This document shows positions 1 through 9,211 of a stretch of 36,325 bases of DNA, in pieces. Below the pieces are notes generated by a model that saw only the letters and a list, made by a program, of their open reading frames with translations, was not told the origin of the DNA and ran no database searches. The stretch is from Prevotellaceae bacterium UBA6417 (lineage in GTDB: Bacteria > Bacteroidota > Bacteroidia > Bacteroidales > Bacteroidaceae). The stretch is from contig DJPH01000045.1 of NCBI GenBank assembly GCA_002439755.1, positions 542 through 36,866 of the forward strand. Reading direction: 5' to 3'. A program made the position numbers and the translations under genes. Position 1 is the first letter of the stretch; every line of letters starts with the position of its first letter.

Positions 1-110
1 GAGCCTACGGATTGTGGAACGAGCGACAGAATGGCTCTACGCTTTTTCGTATGTATACAGACGTTTTGATAATCTGCCAATATAGTAGCCGTTGGCACAA
101 AATTGTTGGC

Positions 111-1298
111 ATGAATAAAAAACTCATCATTCCGATTGTGATCTGTACAATCATCATTATTGCAGTTATCTCTACCTGCATTGGGGGAGGTAGTAAGATC
201 AAACTAACATGGGATGCAGTACCAGCTCCAAAGGAAATAAAAGACTCTATTGAGCTAAAAGTTTATGTAGAAAATTCCGGTAGTATGGATGCGTATATGT
301 GTGCAGGATCAAATCTAAAAGATGCAGTTTTTGATTATGTAAGCGACTTGAAGCGATTGACTACATCCTGTTCATTGTACTATATCAATTCGAAAGTTAT
401 CCCTTTCACTGGGGACTTAAATACATATATTAAAAATCTTACCCCACAATCTTTTGCTAAAGCTGGTGGAAACCGAACGAATACAGATCTTCGTCAGATT
501 TTTGGCACGATAGTGAAGGCCAATGGGAAACAAGCAGTTTCTGTATTTATCTCAGATTGTATCCTTGACATTCCTCAGAATGCGATTGATTTTTTAGGGA
601 ACTACCAGATTTCCATAAAGAACACGTTTAATGAAGCATTGGCAGAAAATCCCGAGTTGGGAGTTGAAATAATCAAACTTGACTCCAAATTTAATGGTTT
701 TTGGTTCTGCGGACATAATCGGGAATTTTTGAAGGATGTAAAACGACCTTACTATATTTGGGTAATTGGCAACCAAAGGTATTTGGCTGAATTCAACCAA
801 AAGGTTCCTGTCGAGAATATTATAGGCGGCATTAAAGAATACAGTGCGTACGCTGCTCCACAGAAAATACCATTCGGTATGAGTAAAAGTACTTATGTAA
901 CAAACCATTCAGGAAAAATAAATGTTGAACTGCTCGTAAATTTAAGAGGATCGTTGCAAAGCAGCAATCTGTATAAGAATATTGCACAATACAACTCTGC
1001 TAACCCTCAACAAGTAACAGTGGCATCGGTTGAAGAGATTACTGTTGCAGATAGTCCATATAGCCATGTTATCACTTTAGAGATCTCCAATCCCGAGACT
1101 CTAAAATCAGAAACGGTTTCTTTCTCTTACCCTTATTTGGCGACATGGATATCTAATTCAGATGACATAACAGGACAAAATGTAAAAGGGAATCTTGACA
1201 AAACAACAGGGCTAATGGCATTGATTAAGGGTGTGGCAGAAGCCTATAAGAACTCAACTACATACGGATCGGTTTCCTTTGAATTAAAAAACAAATAA
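111..1298 (+). CDS. Membrane-anchored vWA-like protein, first gene of the cluster
   Basis: A 395-residue protein of unknown function. Residues 4-22 are strongly hydrophobic (signal anchor; Cys23 in ISTC could be a poor lipobox), so the rest should face the periplasm. Residues 50-59 read KVYVENSGSM, the position and shape of a von Willebrand A MIDAS DxSxS motif but with Glu54 where Asp is usual. Candidates for the other metal ligands are Thr123 or Thr125 and Asp149 in VFISDC. I chose the ATG at 111 because it places the hydrophobic segment at the N-terminus; the frame stays open upstream to a TTG at 12 but adds 33 residues that look non-coding. The next gene follows 11 bases later. vWA domains usually bind protein partners, so a scaffold or sensor role is inferred. 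The vWA assignment is moderate and the function unassigned. Confidence 0.72.
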   Translation: MNKKLIIPIVICTIIIIAVISTCIGGGSKIKLTWDAVPAPKEIKDSIELKVYVENSGSMDAYMCAGSNLKDAVFDYVSDLKRLTTSCSLYYINSKVIPFTGDLNTYIKNLTPQSFAKAGGNRTNTDLRQIFGTIVKANGKQAVSVFISDCILDIPQNAIDFLGNYQISIKNTFNEALAENPELGVEIIKLDSKFNGFWFCGHNREFLKDVKRPYYIWVIGNQRYLAEFNQKVPVENIIGGIKEYSAYAAPQKIPFGMSKSTYVTNHSGKINVELLVNLRGSLQSSNLYKNIAQYNSANPQQVTVASVEEITVADSPYSHVITLEISNPETLKSETVSFSYPYLATWISNSDDITGQNVKGNLDKTTGLMALIKGVAEAYKNSTTYGSVSFELKNK

Positions 1299-1309
1299 AG
1301 TTAAATATC

Positions 1310-1768
1310 ATGAGTGAATTTTTTGGAAGTATCTACTGCTGGCTCGAAGACTTCTTTGGAATAGAACTTGCAGAGTATCTATGGGGAGAATCATCTCCAG
1401 AGCAGTTAAGCAACATGTTCATTGGCATCGGCCTTACCATGTTGGTGATTACCCTATTAGTAGCTGTCTGCTACTATTATATTATCAATCATCCACGCCT
1501 GAATAATTGGTGGGGATGGCTTATATTCTTGGGTATTAACGCTGTGATAAATTTTGTAGTCGGCTGGCAATGGGTTCTTAAAGATTATTATGCAGGATTA
1601 ATGGTAAAAAAAGATGCCGCGACACAAAAGAAGGTTGACCTTCCTATCTACTCAGATGATATCCTTGCATTTGGAGTTACCAATATGCTTGATGCTATCA
1701 TAGCTTTCATCATATTCTCGTATATTATCAAGTGGTGGAGTACTAACTGCTCCCGAGCTCCATTTTAA
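1310..1768 (+). CDS. Small three-TM membrane protein of unknown function
   Basis: A 152-residue protein I do not recognise. Three hydrophobic segments are visible at about residues 36-58, 67-90 and 122-142, with a Trp-rich loop (NNWWGW) before the second and KWW after the third. The N-terminal 30 residues are acidic and aromatic. The loop at 91-121 is Lys/Asp-rich. It lies 11 bases after the vWA-like gene and 19 bases before the tubulin-like gene on the same strand, so it is probably co-transcribed. It may be an inner-membrane anchor for the neighbouring soluble proteins, but that is only inferred from position. Confidence 0.7.
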   Translation: MSEFFGSIYCWLEDFFGIELAEYLWGESSPEQLSNMFIGIGLTMLVITLLVAVCYYYIINHPRLNNWWGWLIFLGINAVINFVVGWQWVLKDYYAGLMVKKDAATQKKVDLPIYSDDILAFGVTNMLDAIIAFIIFSYIIKWWSTNCSRAPF

Positions 1769-1787
1769 CATATACATATTATTAATC

Positions 1788-3182
1788 ATGGCCAAACTAT
1801 ATGTATTCGGAATTGGAGGAACAGGTGCACGTGTTCTCCGTTCTTTCACAATGATGATGGCGGCAGGTGTAAATATGGGTACAGACGAAATCGTGCCTAT
1901 TATTATCGACCCCGACGCTTCTAATGCAGACTTAACAAGAACTGTAGTCCTTATGAACACATACAGGACTATTCGTTCTTCCCTTTCATTCACCCCGAAA
2001 AATGAGTCAACTTTCTTCAGAAAAGAGCTGTCCCAAATTCTTGTGAACTATACTCTTCGTATTAATGACACCGAAGATAAAACGTTTTTGCAGTTTATTG
2101 ATCTTCCTTCCATGGATAAATCATCGCAGGCCATGATGAGAATGCTATTCTCTGAAAAGAATCTCGGTTCATCTATGGATGTAGGCTTTAAGGGCAACCC
2201 CAATATCGGGAGTATTGTACTCAATCAAATTGTGGATTCTAATGACTTTCAAGATTTTGCTAACAACTTTGAGTCTGGTGACAAGATTTTTATTATTAGT
2301 TCCATTTTTGGTGGTACTGGTGCAAGTGGTTTTCCTCTTTTATTGAAAACTCTTCGCACTGGAACTAACTTCCCCAACAATGATCTGATTAACCATGCAG
2401 AGATTGGTGCCATCACAATTCTTCCATATTTCAAACTGAAGAATGACGATGAAAGCGAGATTGATTCATCGACCTTCATCTCTAAAACCAAATCCGCATT
2501 GGCTTATTACGAAAACAATATCAGCAAGAATAAGTCTATTGATGTGCTTTATTTTCTTGCTGACAATGTTACAAATACCTACGAAAACCACGAAGGGGGA
2601 TCAGCACAGCAAAACGATGCTCATCTCGTAGAATTCCTTGCTGCTACTGCTATCGTGGATTTCAGCAACAAGCAACACGCAAATACGTCAAACAAAGAAC
2701 TTGGTCTGAAGGATCTCACTAATTCTGTTACATTCGACTCCTTCTACGAGAATCAAAAACGTTTGCTTTTCGCCCCTTTGACAGAGTTCATGATGATGAC
2801 CAACTGCCTGAATCACAAGTTTGACTATTATTCGTCTAAGGATTTCAATGCCAACAATGACAACTTCAATGGTCTGTACGGGTCTTCTTTCATGACGGAG
2901 CTTCAGAACCTTACAGGTTTGTTCATCGAATGGCTTGACGAAATGAAGAGAAATAAACGCTCATTAGACCTTTTCAACCTTAACACAAAAGATAAACCTT
3001 TTGAGGTCGTCACAGGAATTAAGCCTAAAAAGATAATCAGCCTTAAATCTGATTATGATTTAGTAACCGATCGTTTGAACTCAGCTGTCAAGAAATGTCA
3101 TAGTAAAGAAGACAACGACAAGTTCCTTGAAATGTTCTTCCTTGCCATGACAAAATTGTTTAACGAAAAATTTAATGCGTAG
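1788..3182 (+). CDS. Tubulin/FtsZ-like GTPase-fold protein
   Basis: A 464-residue protein with the layout of a tubulin/FtsZ nucleotide-binding domain. The N-terminus is a beta strand followed by GIGGTG (residues 8-13), like the first glycine loop of FtsZ. A strand ending DKIFIISSIF leads into GGTGASG at 175-181, which matches the tubulin signature G-box. IIIDPD at 38-43 is a further Rossmann-like strand end. It is not cell-division FtsZ: the sequence between motifs differs. It is closer in kind to the broad prokaryotic family Pfam calls Tubulin_2, a comparison made from memory. No signal peptide or TM is seen, so it is cytoplasmic. The actin-like gene starts 2 bases after its stop, suggesting translational coupling. 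Whether it polymerises cannot be told from sequence. The fold call is fairly firm, the role unknown. Confidence 0.75.
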   Translation: MAKLYVFGIGGTGARVLRSFTMMMAAGVNMGTDEIVPIIIDPDASNADLTRTVVLMNTYRTIRSSLSFTPKNESTFFRKELSQILVNYTLRINDTEDKTFLQFIDLPSMDKSSQAMMRMLFSEKNLGSSMDVGFKGNPNIGSIVLNQIVDSNDFQDFANNFESGDKIFIISSIFGGTGASGFPLLLKTLRTGTNFPNNDLINHAEIGAITILPYFKLKNDDESEIDSSTFISKTKSALAYYENNISKNKSIDVLYFLADNVTNTYENHEGGSAQQNDAHLVEFLAATAIVDFSNKQHANTSNKELGLKDLTNSVTFDSFYENQKRLLFAPLTEFMMMTNCLNHKFDYYSSKDFNANNDNFNGLYGSSFMTELQNLTGLFIEWLDEMKRNKRSLDLFNLNTKDKPFEVVTGIKPKKIISLKSDYDLVTDRLNSAVKKCHSKEDNDKFLEMFFLAMTKLFNEKFNA

Positions 3183-3184
3183 CC

Positions 3185-6100
3185 ATGTCAAAAGTATTTA
3201 GATTATATCGAGAGGGAACGTCCACCATTCGAGAATGGAACGAAAGCCCAGCATTCCCATACAATTCCAATGCTCGGGACACAATAGAAGATCCCGATGG
3301 AGCAAGTGCAAAAAATGAAATTACTTCAATCCCGTCTCCGTTTGCAAGAATAGATCTTGTGAAAACAGCTTTTAAGGAAGTATGCCGTAGAGCGACTCGT
3401 GATATTAGAGAGTTGGAAGGCGACACCATATTTCATAAGATGGTGTCAGATACTTTAGATGTCGGTGAGATTTTTTTTAATATCGATAAATTCAAAGATA
3501 AGATTGAAATCATCACTTGGAATCCGTCCGTGATGATTGATGCTCTGAAGAACGACCAAAACGCAAGCCACTTCTATGTGGCCGATGCCTTGCAGAAGTA
3601 TCTTGTTTCCGATGCTCGCACATATAACTTCGGACAGCTGAAGAACATCTACCTTCTGAATTATACGAATGGGCCAGATGAATTAAACATCATCGGTGCC
3701 ACGTCACCGTCAACGTTATTCTTTAGCGGTGCGAATAGCCTTGAATATATTCAGGACATATTCTTTGCAAACAATGACCGCCCATTTGACGGTGACTATG
3801 TATCCCTTTATAGAAGAGACTTCGACTACATTAAGGCATGGTGGACACTCCGTAAGACATTCCCCGGCTTCTCAAACCTGTTCCCAGAAATTGAGAACTA
3901 TCTTAACTTGACATTCAGGGCTATTTCAGACCAGATAATCAAGAACAAGTTGAACGAGATTACCCTAGCATCAGCTAAGGATTTCTCTTATATTGATGTG
4001 CAGTCACATCAACAGAGTAACCAAGTTGAAGTTCTTGGTACTGTTCTGTTTAAGAAGAAATCTTCAAGAGAAATTGAAAACGAGTTTACAATCCGTCCCG
4101 AACAAAGCGTAGCAGGTGTGAAGCCTCTTGTTCTTCCCGTTGAAGCAGGAAATAAATATGCTAGTCTGCAATATGCTAATGGTACATGGGGAAACACAAA
4201 TAGAGCACCATACAAACCAAAAGTTTCTGATATCGAACGTAGAACGCTACCTTATGAGGGCTCAACTTTTGCATATTTGACCATAGGAGATTTCCTTGAA
4301 GATTCTATTGTGAAGGTTTCTCATTCTTTGAATAAGAAGTATTTCTTCGACGGGAATATTAAAGATGTAGAGCAGATGACATCTTTCTTGCTCCCGATTA
4401 AGCCTCTTTATTTCAAGTACTTCTCCATTGAAACACTCAACTCAACTATGCCAGACGGCAAACTAGCGTTTGAGATGGAATCTATTGCCGGTGGCTCAGT
4501 AAATGTAGTTATACGCATACCTATTATGGGTAATGGTAATATAACTTACATTGAGTATCAGCGTATCTATTATGCCCAGAGGCAAGCAGATGTCTCAGAG
4601 ACTCAAAACTCTGGTGGCATGACAACTTTCGATTTCACAGGTCTTGTAATGCCTGCCATAAAGTTCCAAAATGAGGACGATGCTCTATATACGGTTTCCT
4701 GCGTAAGTACATTCTCCAATCAATTCAATTTTGATTTTTACCGCGAAGGGGAAATAATACGTGACATCCCCGTTGACTGCAGAAACAAAGAAAAAGGTTT
4801 ATTCGACTTTAAAGCTGAAACCTATACAATCCAGAATAGCAACTTTGACTTTATCAGAGTTTCTAATAAGGGAGGCGTTAGCAATGTAATTATTCCAAAC
4901 TTCCTCACACATCAAAATCTGGAAGACTTTGAATTCGCTGTTGACTTGGGTACATCTAATACACATATTGAATTTAAGAAAGCTGATAATAATAGTTCTG
5001 ACTCTTTCAACTATAAAGACTCAGAATCTATATTCGCAGAGTTCTTTGTTCAGTCCTTTCGCGAAATTCAAGGAAAACTCATTCCTTTAGATTTGATTGA
5101 TGAAAACGACTTGATAGTTCGTGATTTCATTCCTGTTGTGGTAGGAGATGGCTCAGATTTCTCTTTCCCAACACGAACCGCTTTGTCTTATGCAAAATCT
5201 ACTGACTGGACGGAAAAATTAAGGACATTCGGCTTAATCAATTTCGATATTACATACAATAAAAAATTAGGCATTGCATACAATGCAAAGCCTATGGTCA
5301 ATATCAAATGGAGTAGCAAGCCTAATGCACAATCAGTAATGCAAGCTTACATCCGTAATATCATGATGATAATTCGCAACAAGGTCATTGCAAATAACGG
5401 TAGCCTTGCGCGGACAAAAATCACATGGTTCTACCCAAACAGCATGTCACCGCGCCGCCTTGCTCAACTACGCATGGCATGGAACGACTCCTACACAGAA
5501 TTGTTTAACCATGATGGTGCGACAAGAAATCTATCAGAGTCTGTTGCTCCAATACAATTCTACTTCCGTAGATATGCGACAGCAACGAACCTCGTTAATG
5601 TGGATATTGGTGGTGGCACTACTGATATTGCATTCTCTTCAAACGGCAAAGTAGAATATATCACGTCATTTAAGTTCGCTGCGAACTCGCTCTTTGAGGA
5701 TTCTTTCTCTGACATCAATCCTAATAATGGTATTGTAGACTGGTTCAAGAATGACATTCTCAGCCTTCTTCAGTCAAAACCAGAACTTAACGAACTAGTC
5801 AACATCTTTAATAGCAACCTTGGACAACCTGCAAATATGGCATCATTCCTTTTCTCGCTGAAAGATAATTCTGCCACAAAAGGACTTGCCCGTAATAATG
5901 TTGATTTCAATAAGATACTTCAAAATGACACGAAGTTTAAGGTGGTTTTTATCATCTTCTATACAGCAATCATTTATCACATCGCCCAAATTGTGAAAGC
6001 TAAAGGGTTGAAATCTCCTCGCCATATAGCATTTAGCGGTAATGGTAGTAAGATAATTAGCATCATATCGTCAGACCCGAAGATTCTTGGCAAATATACC

Positions 6101-6616
6101 AAAATCATTTTCGAAAAAGTTTTGGAGTCAGAATATGGTTCTGCCCTTGATATTCTTGGATTAGAGCAGGGTTCCAATCCTAAAGAATCTACATGTAAGG
6201 GTGGCTTGATTGCAGCAGAAGCTTACGAAGAAGATCCAGATACATTAGTTCTCCGGGATTCTTCTGGTAAACTGGTTGGTACTAATGACACTTATGCTTC
6301 CATTTCTGATGCTTACAAAAAAGAAATCGTTAAGTCTGTTAAAGACTTCTTCCACTTTGCTCTTACAGAAATGCCGTCTGTATTCAACTTAGATAATAAC
6401 TTCGGTGTTGATAATGTCACTATGAAGATTGCAAAAGAAGAATGCACGAAAGATTTGGAAACATACCTTGATAAAGGTATAGAACTCTCTATTAAAGAGT
6501 CTGGAAATAAGGATAATCTCATTGAAGACGCAATTACGTTCTACCCAATCAAGGGAGTCCTTCAGTCTCTTTCAAGCGAAATTCAAGAACATTATTTAGA
6601 AAATCCGAACCAATGA
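3185..6616 (+). CDS. Large protein with C-terminal actin/Hsp70-like ATPase domain
   Basis: A 1143-residue protein. The C-terminal half carries the three nucleotide-binding motifs of the actin/Hsp70/hexokinase fold in order: phosphate-1 AVDLGTSNTHIEF with Asp587, phosphate-2 NVDIGGGTTDIAF with Asp807, and an adenosine-type HIAFSGNGSK around Gly952. The first 580 or so residues have no motif I recognise; they look beta-rich and lack a signal peptide or TM, so the protein is probably cytoplasmic. The only comparable large actin-like proteins I know in operons of this type are SrfB-like, but I cannot establish homology by eye. The start is 2 bases after the tubulin-like stop, and its TGA overlaps the next ATG (ATGA at 6613-6616), so these genes are likely translated as a coupled set. 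ATP binding is well supported, while polymerisation, chaperone activity or switching is open. Confidence 0.78.
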   Translation: MSKVFRLYREGTSTIREWNESPAFPYNSNARDTIEDPDGASAKNEITSIPSPFARIDLVKTAFKEVCRRATRDIRELEGDTIFHKMVSDTLDVGEIFFNIDKFKDKIEIITWNPSVMIDALKNDQNASHFYVADALQKYLVSDARTYNFGQLKNIYLLNYTNGPDELNIIGATSPSTLFFSGANSLEYIQDIFFANNDRPFDGDYVSLYRRDFDYIKAWWTLRKTFPGFSNLFPEIENYLNLTFRAISDQIIKNKLNEITLASAKDFSYIDVQSHQQSNQVEVLGTVLFKKKSSREIENEFTIRPEQSVAGVKPLVLPVEAGNKYASLQYANGTWGNTNRAPYKPKVSDIERRTLPYEGSTFAYLTIGDFLEDSIVKVSHSLNKKYFFDGNIKDVEQMTSFLLPIKPLYFKYFSIETLNSTMPDGKLAFEMESIAGGSVNVVIRIPIMGNGNITYIEYQRIYYAQRQADVSETQNSGGMTTFDFTGLVMPAIKFQNEDDALYTVSCVSTFSNQFNFDFYREGEIIRDIPVDCRNKEKGLFDFKAETYTIQNSNFDFIRVSNKGGVSNVIIPNFLTHQNLEDFEFAVDLGTSNTHIEFKKADNNSSDSFNYKDSESIFAEFFVQSFREIQGKLIPLDLIDENDLIVRDFIPVVVGDGSDFSFPTRTALSYAKSTDWTEKLRTFGLINFDITYNKKLGIAYNAKPMVNIKWSSKPNAQSVMQAYIRNIMMIIRNKVIANNGSLARTKITWFYPNSMSPRRLAQLRMAWNDSYTELFNHDGATRNLSESVAPIQFYFRRYATATNLVNVDIGGGTTDIAFSSNGKVEYITSFKFAANSLFEDSFSDINPNNGIVDWFKNDILSLLQSKPELNELVNIFNSNLGQPANMASFLFSLKDNSATKGLARNNVDFNKILQNDTKFKVVFIIFYTAIIYHIAQIVKAKGLKSPRHIAFSGNGSKIISIISSDPKILGKYTKIIFEKVLESEYGSALDILGLEQGSNPKESTCKGGLIAAEAYEEDPDTLVLRDSSGKLVGTNDTYASISDAYKKEIVKSVKDFFHFALTEMPSVFNLDNNFGVDNVTMKIAKEECTKDLETYLDKGIELSIKESGNKDNLIEDAITFYPIKGVLQSLSSEIQEHYLENPNQ

Positions 6617-7542
6617 TGAAAAAAGCAATCAATATCGTAGTGTGCGTTGCCACAATCTTAACGTTATCTTCATGTGATTTTTTCAGTGAAAAGCAGCATG
6701 TTCAGGATACCGTAGACAGTGCCGCAACAGTTGAAGGTATTTCTAAGGAGATAAAGAACAAGATTGCAGCCCAAGACACTTTAATGAATGCGCTCGTGCT
6801 AAAAGTTGATACTTTGGCGCAAGCATTGTCTCAGGCGCAAAAAGAAAATGCGGAACTGAAAGTTCAAGTAGCAAAGTTGGAAAGTCCTAAAAGTACATGG
6901 GGATATATGACATTAGCTTCTCTTGTTATATCAATCATTGCACTGGTTCTTTCCCTGTTAAGAGGTCTCAGTAGAGAGAAAGTTGACGAAATTTTTTGCA
7001 ACAACTTCGACAAGTCAAAAAGGATAAAAGAACTGAATGATGCTGTTAGCCAATTACAATCTGGGATAAACGGTAATAGAGTTTCTCAGTCTGTAAACAA
7101 ATTTCTACAAAATCTTGAAAAACGTTTAGACTCTGTTGAGTCTTCTGTTTCACATTTGAGTAGTAAGACGAACGAAACTCAAAATAGTTTAAATCCATCA
7201 GTTACTCATCGTCAAGAACAATTGCGTCAAACAAAAGATCTTGAATATCTCAGAATGGGATACGCAAATATTAATGGTGGTAATACCTTCGCGAAAATAT
7301 TCGATTCTGCCCAAGAAAGTTGTGTCTTCTCTATTAAGTTTAAGAGTGCGGATAAAGGAGAATTTAACATCATTTCGTTGGACAAGATTAAATCAAGAAA
7401 TAAGTGGCAGGAAATAGTTGATTATACTGGCTCTATTGAAGAAGCCACATCCTTTAAAGTTGAAGATTACGGCATTTGCGAAAAATGCGATGATGTTATA
7501 TGGCAAGTTACTAAAAAACTTAAAATCAAATTAATCAAGTAA
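6613..7542 (+). CDS. Lipoprotein with coiled coils and an internal TM helix
   Basis: A 309-residue protein. A lipoprotein signal ends in LTLSSC with acylated Cys21 predicted. Residues about 35-90 form a heptad-like coiled coil, followed by a clear TM segment at about 98-118, then Lys/Arg residues and a second coiled-coil stretch at about 130-195. The C-terminal 90 residues look like a small mixed domain containing ICEKC. If both the lipid anchor and the TM are real, the first coiled coil would be a periplasmic loop and the C-terminal part cytoplasmic, which is unusual. The gene overlaps the actin-like stop by 4 bases and the MotA-like gene starts 2 bases after it. A linker between the cytoplasmic ATPase and the membrane channel is plausible, by inference. 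No family is recognised. Confidence 0.72.
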   Translation: MMKKAINIVVCVATILTLSSCDFFSEKQHVQDTVDSAATVEGISKEIKNKIAAQDTLMNALVLKVDTLAQALSQAQKENAELKVQVAKLESPKSTWGYMTLASLVISIIALVLSLLRGLSREKVDEIFCNNFDKSKRIKELNDAVSQLQSGINGNRVSQSVNKFLQNLEKRLDSVESSVSHLSSKTNETQNSLNPSVTHRQEQLRQTKDLEYLRMGYANINGGNTFAKIFDSAQESCVFSIKFKSADKGEFNIISLDKIKSRNKWQEIVDYTGSIEEATSFKVEDYGICEKCDDVIWQVTKKLKIKLIK

Positions 7543-7544
7543 AG

Positions 7545-9179
7545 ATGTCACTATTAGTTCCTATCATAGTAGCGTTTATAATTGCTCTACAAATATTCTT
7601 CTTTGTGAAGAATGTACTACGCATGAGAGATTACAAAAAAATCTTTGCGGAAGAAAATTCTTGGGGTATCGCTCATAATCCTGAGACGAATTTCGTTTCT
7701 GGTATTTATGGACGTGGTAACAATGTTTTTGAATCAATCAAAGATTCAATTAATAAATACTTAGGAAATAATTCTGGATCCGTGATTGATTTCTCTCTTT
7801 TGAAAGATGCAGTGGACCGCCACTGTGATTCTGTGGAGAATGACATCAACACGCTTACACCAACTCCACTGTATTGCGGGCTCGCAGGAACGATGGCCGG
7901 TGTGATTGTCGGCTTAGGTTCTCTTATTACAACGGGTAGTATAACAGACCTTCTTTCATCTGGATCTGGAAATTTTGGAACTGCCGCTGAGGGCGTAAAC
8001 GATTTGTTGTCAGGGGTCGCATGGGCAATGCTTGCCAGCATCATGGGTATTTTGCTAACCACCATAGCATCATTATTATTTAAAAGGTATAAACTGCAAG
8101 GTGAATTTGGCAAGAATACCTTTCTTGCATGGCTTCAGGCAAAGCTACTGCCAGAGCTGCCTTCTGATACCTCTGATGCACTCAATCGCTTGGTGAAGAA
8201 TCTTAATAAGTTCAATAACACTTTTGCTGAGAACACCTCTTCACTGCGCGGTGCATTGCGTGAGGTTAATGAATCCTACCGCATTCAGGGCGACGTTATC
8301 AAAGCCGTACATGACATGGACGTGATGAAGATGGCAAAAGCAAATGTTCGCGTACTTGAAGAACTGAAAGAATGTACCGACAAATTGGAGCAATTTAACG
8401 AGTATTTGGACGATATTCACGGCTATACTGATGCAATCCATACTTTTACCACTCAATTTGAGCAAGAAGCTAACCGACTGCATGTTTTGGAAGAAATCCA
8501 ACAATATTTCATGCGTCATAAAGCAGAAATAGCAAAGGATTCAGCCGATGTGGATATTGCTTTGAGAGATGCTCTTCGTACGCTGAAAGAAACTGCTAAC
8601 ACGAATGCAAATGAGCTAAACTCCACATTGGTTCAACAAGCCGAAGAGTTTAAGCGTATTATTGCAGATGAGAGAGAGTCTTTTGAGAAACTCAATGCCG
8701 AACTTCGTACTAAATTTAGTGCAGAACTCAACCAAATTCCTATGTTGCAAAAGCAACTGGCTGAAATTGCTGGCATACCAGGCAAACTTGATCAGTTGAT
8801 AGACCGCATGGAATGTTCTAATAGTGCATTGGCTTCGTCAGTCAACGGAACGATGGCGCGAATCGTTAAAGAACTTACAACTACCTCTTATTATGGCAAA
8901 TCTTCTCCATATGCCATACCGCAGATGTTGCCTGGATGGATGAAATGGACAATTGTAGTTTCTGTAATACTCATAGCTTTAGCTTGTATCTCGAACACAA
9001 TATACAACATCTGGTTTGCTGAAGATAATTCACCATCTGTCACTGCTACCATAAGTGAAGCGGATGATACAGACTCTATCATGAACGCTCCAATCAGTGT
9101 TGATAGCGTAGAGACACAACCTGTTCAACACTCGTCTATACCGTCCACATCACAATTAGCACCTAACAACCAAGTATAA
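7545..9179 (+). CDS. MotA/ExbB/ZorA-like proton-channel protein with long coiled coil
   Basis: A 544-residue protein. TM1 covers residues 4-22, TM2 about 109-128 with the Gly-rich CGLAGTMAGVIVGL expected of MotA/TolQ/ExbB proteins, and TM3 about 154-178 with AWAMLASIMGILLTTIASLL. Residues about 200-460 are helical and coiled-coil-like, resembling the long cytoplasmic tail of ZorA in the Zorya defence system. Unlike the ZorA I know, there is an additional TM at about 466-490 and a 50-residue Ser/Thr/Pro-rich end that would return to the other side of the membrane. The next gene encodes the MotB/ZorB-like partner, the standard pairing for ion-driven motors. The start is fixed by the 2-base spacing to the gene before. 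It is probably part of an inner-membrane stator-like channel. Family-level confidence is high, biological role unknown. Confidence 0.8.
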   Translation: MSLLVPIIVAFIIALQIFFFVKNVLRMRDYKKIFAEENSWGIAHNPETNFVSGIYGRGNNVFESIKDSINKYLGNNSGSVIDFSLLKDAVDRHCDSVENDINTLTPTPLYCGLAGTMAGVIVGLGSLITTGSITDLLSSGSGNFGTAAEGVNDLLSGVAWAMLASIMGILLTTIASLLFKRYKLQGEFGKNTFLAWLQAKLLPELPSDTSDALNRLVKNLNKFNNTFAENTSSLRGALREVNESYRIQGDVIKAVHDMDVMKMAKANVRVLEELKECTDKLEQFNEYLDDIHGYTDAIHTFTTQFEQEANRLHVLEEIQQYFMRHKAEIAKDSADVDIALRDALRTLKETANTNANELNSTLVQQAEEFKRIIADERESFEKLNAELRTKFSAELNQIPMLQKQLAEIAGIPGKLDQLIDRMECSNSALASSVNGTMARIVKELTTTSYYGKSSPYAIPQMLPGWMKWTIVVSVILIALACISNTIYNIWFAEDNSPSVTATISEADDTDSIMNAPISVDSVETQPVQHSSIPSTSQLAPNNQV

Positions 9180-9211
9180 AGCACCAATAATCCATAATAC
9201 GTTTAGTTTAT

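Noticed and set aside
12..110. N-terminal extension of the vWA-like protein from TTG 12
   Set aside because: The added 33 residues would bury the signal anchor, and the ATG at 111 gives a normal membrane-targeting N-terminus.
1788..3182. Cell-division FtsZ
   Set aside because: Only the glycine-rich nucleotide motifs match; the surrounding sequence and the neighbours are not those of a division cluster.
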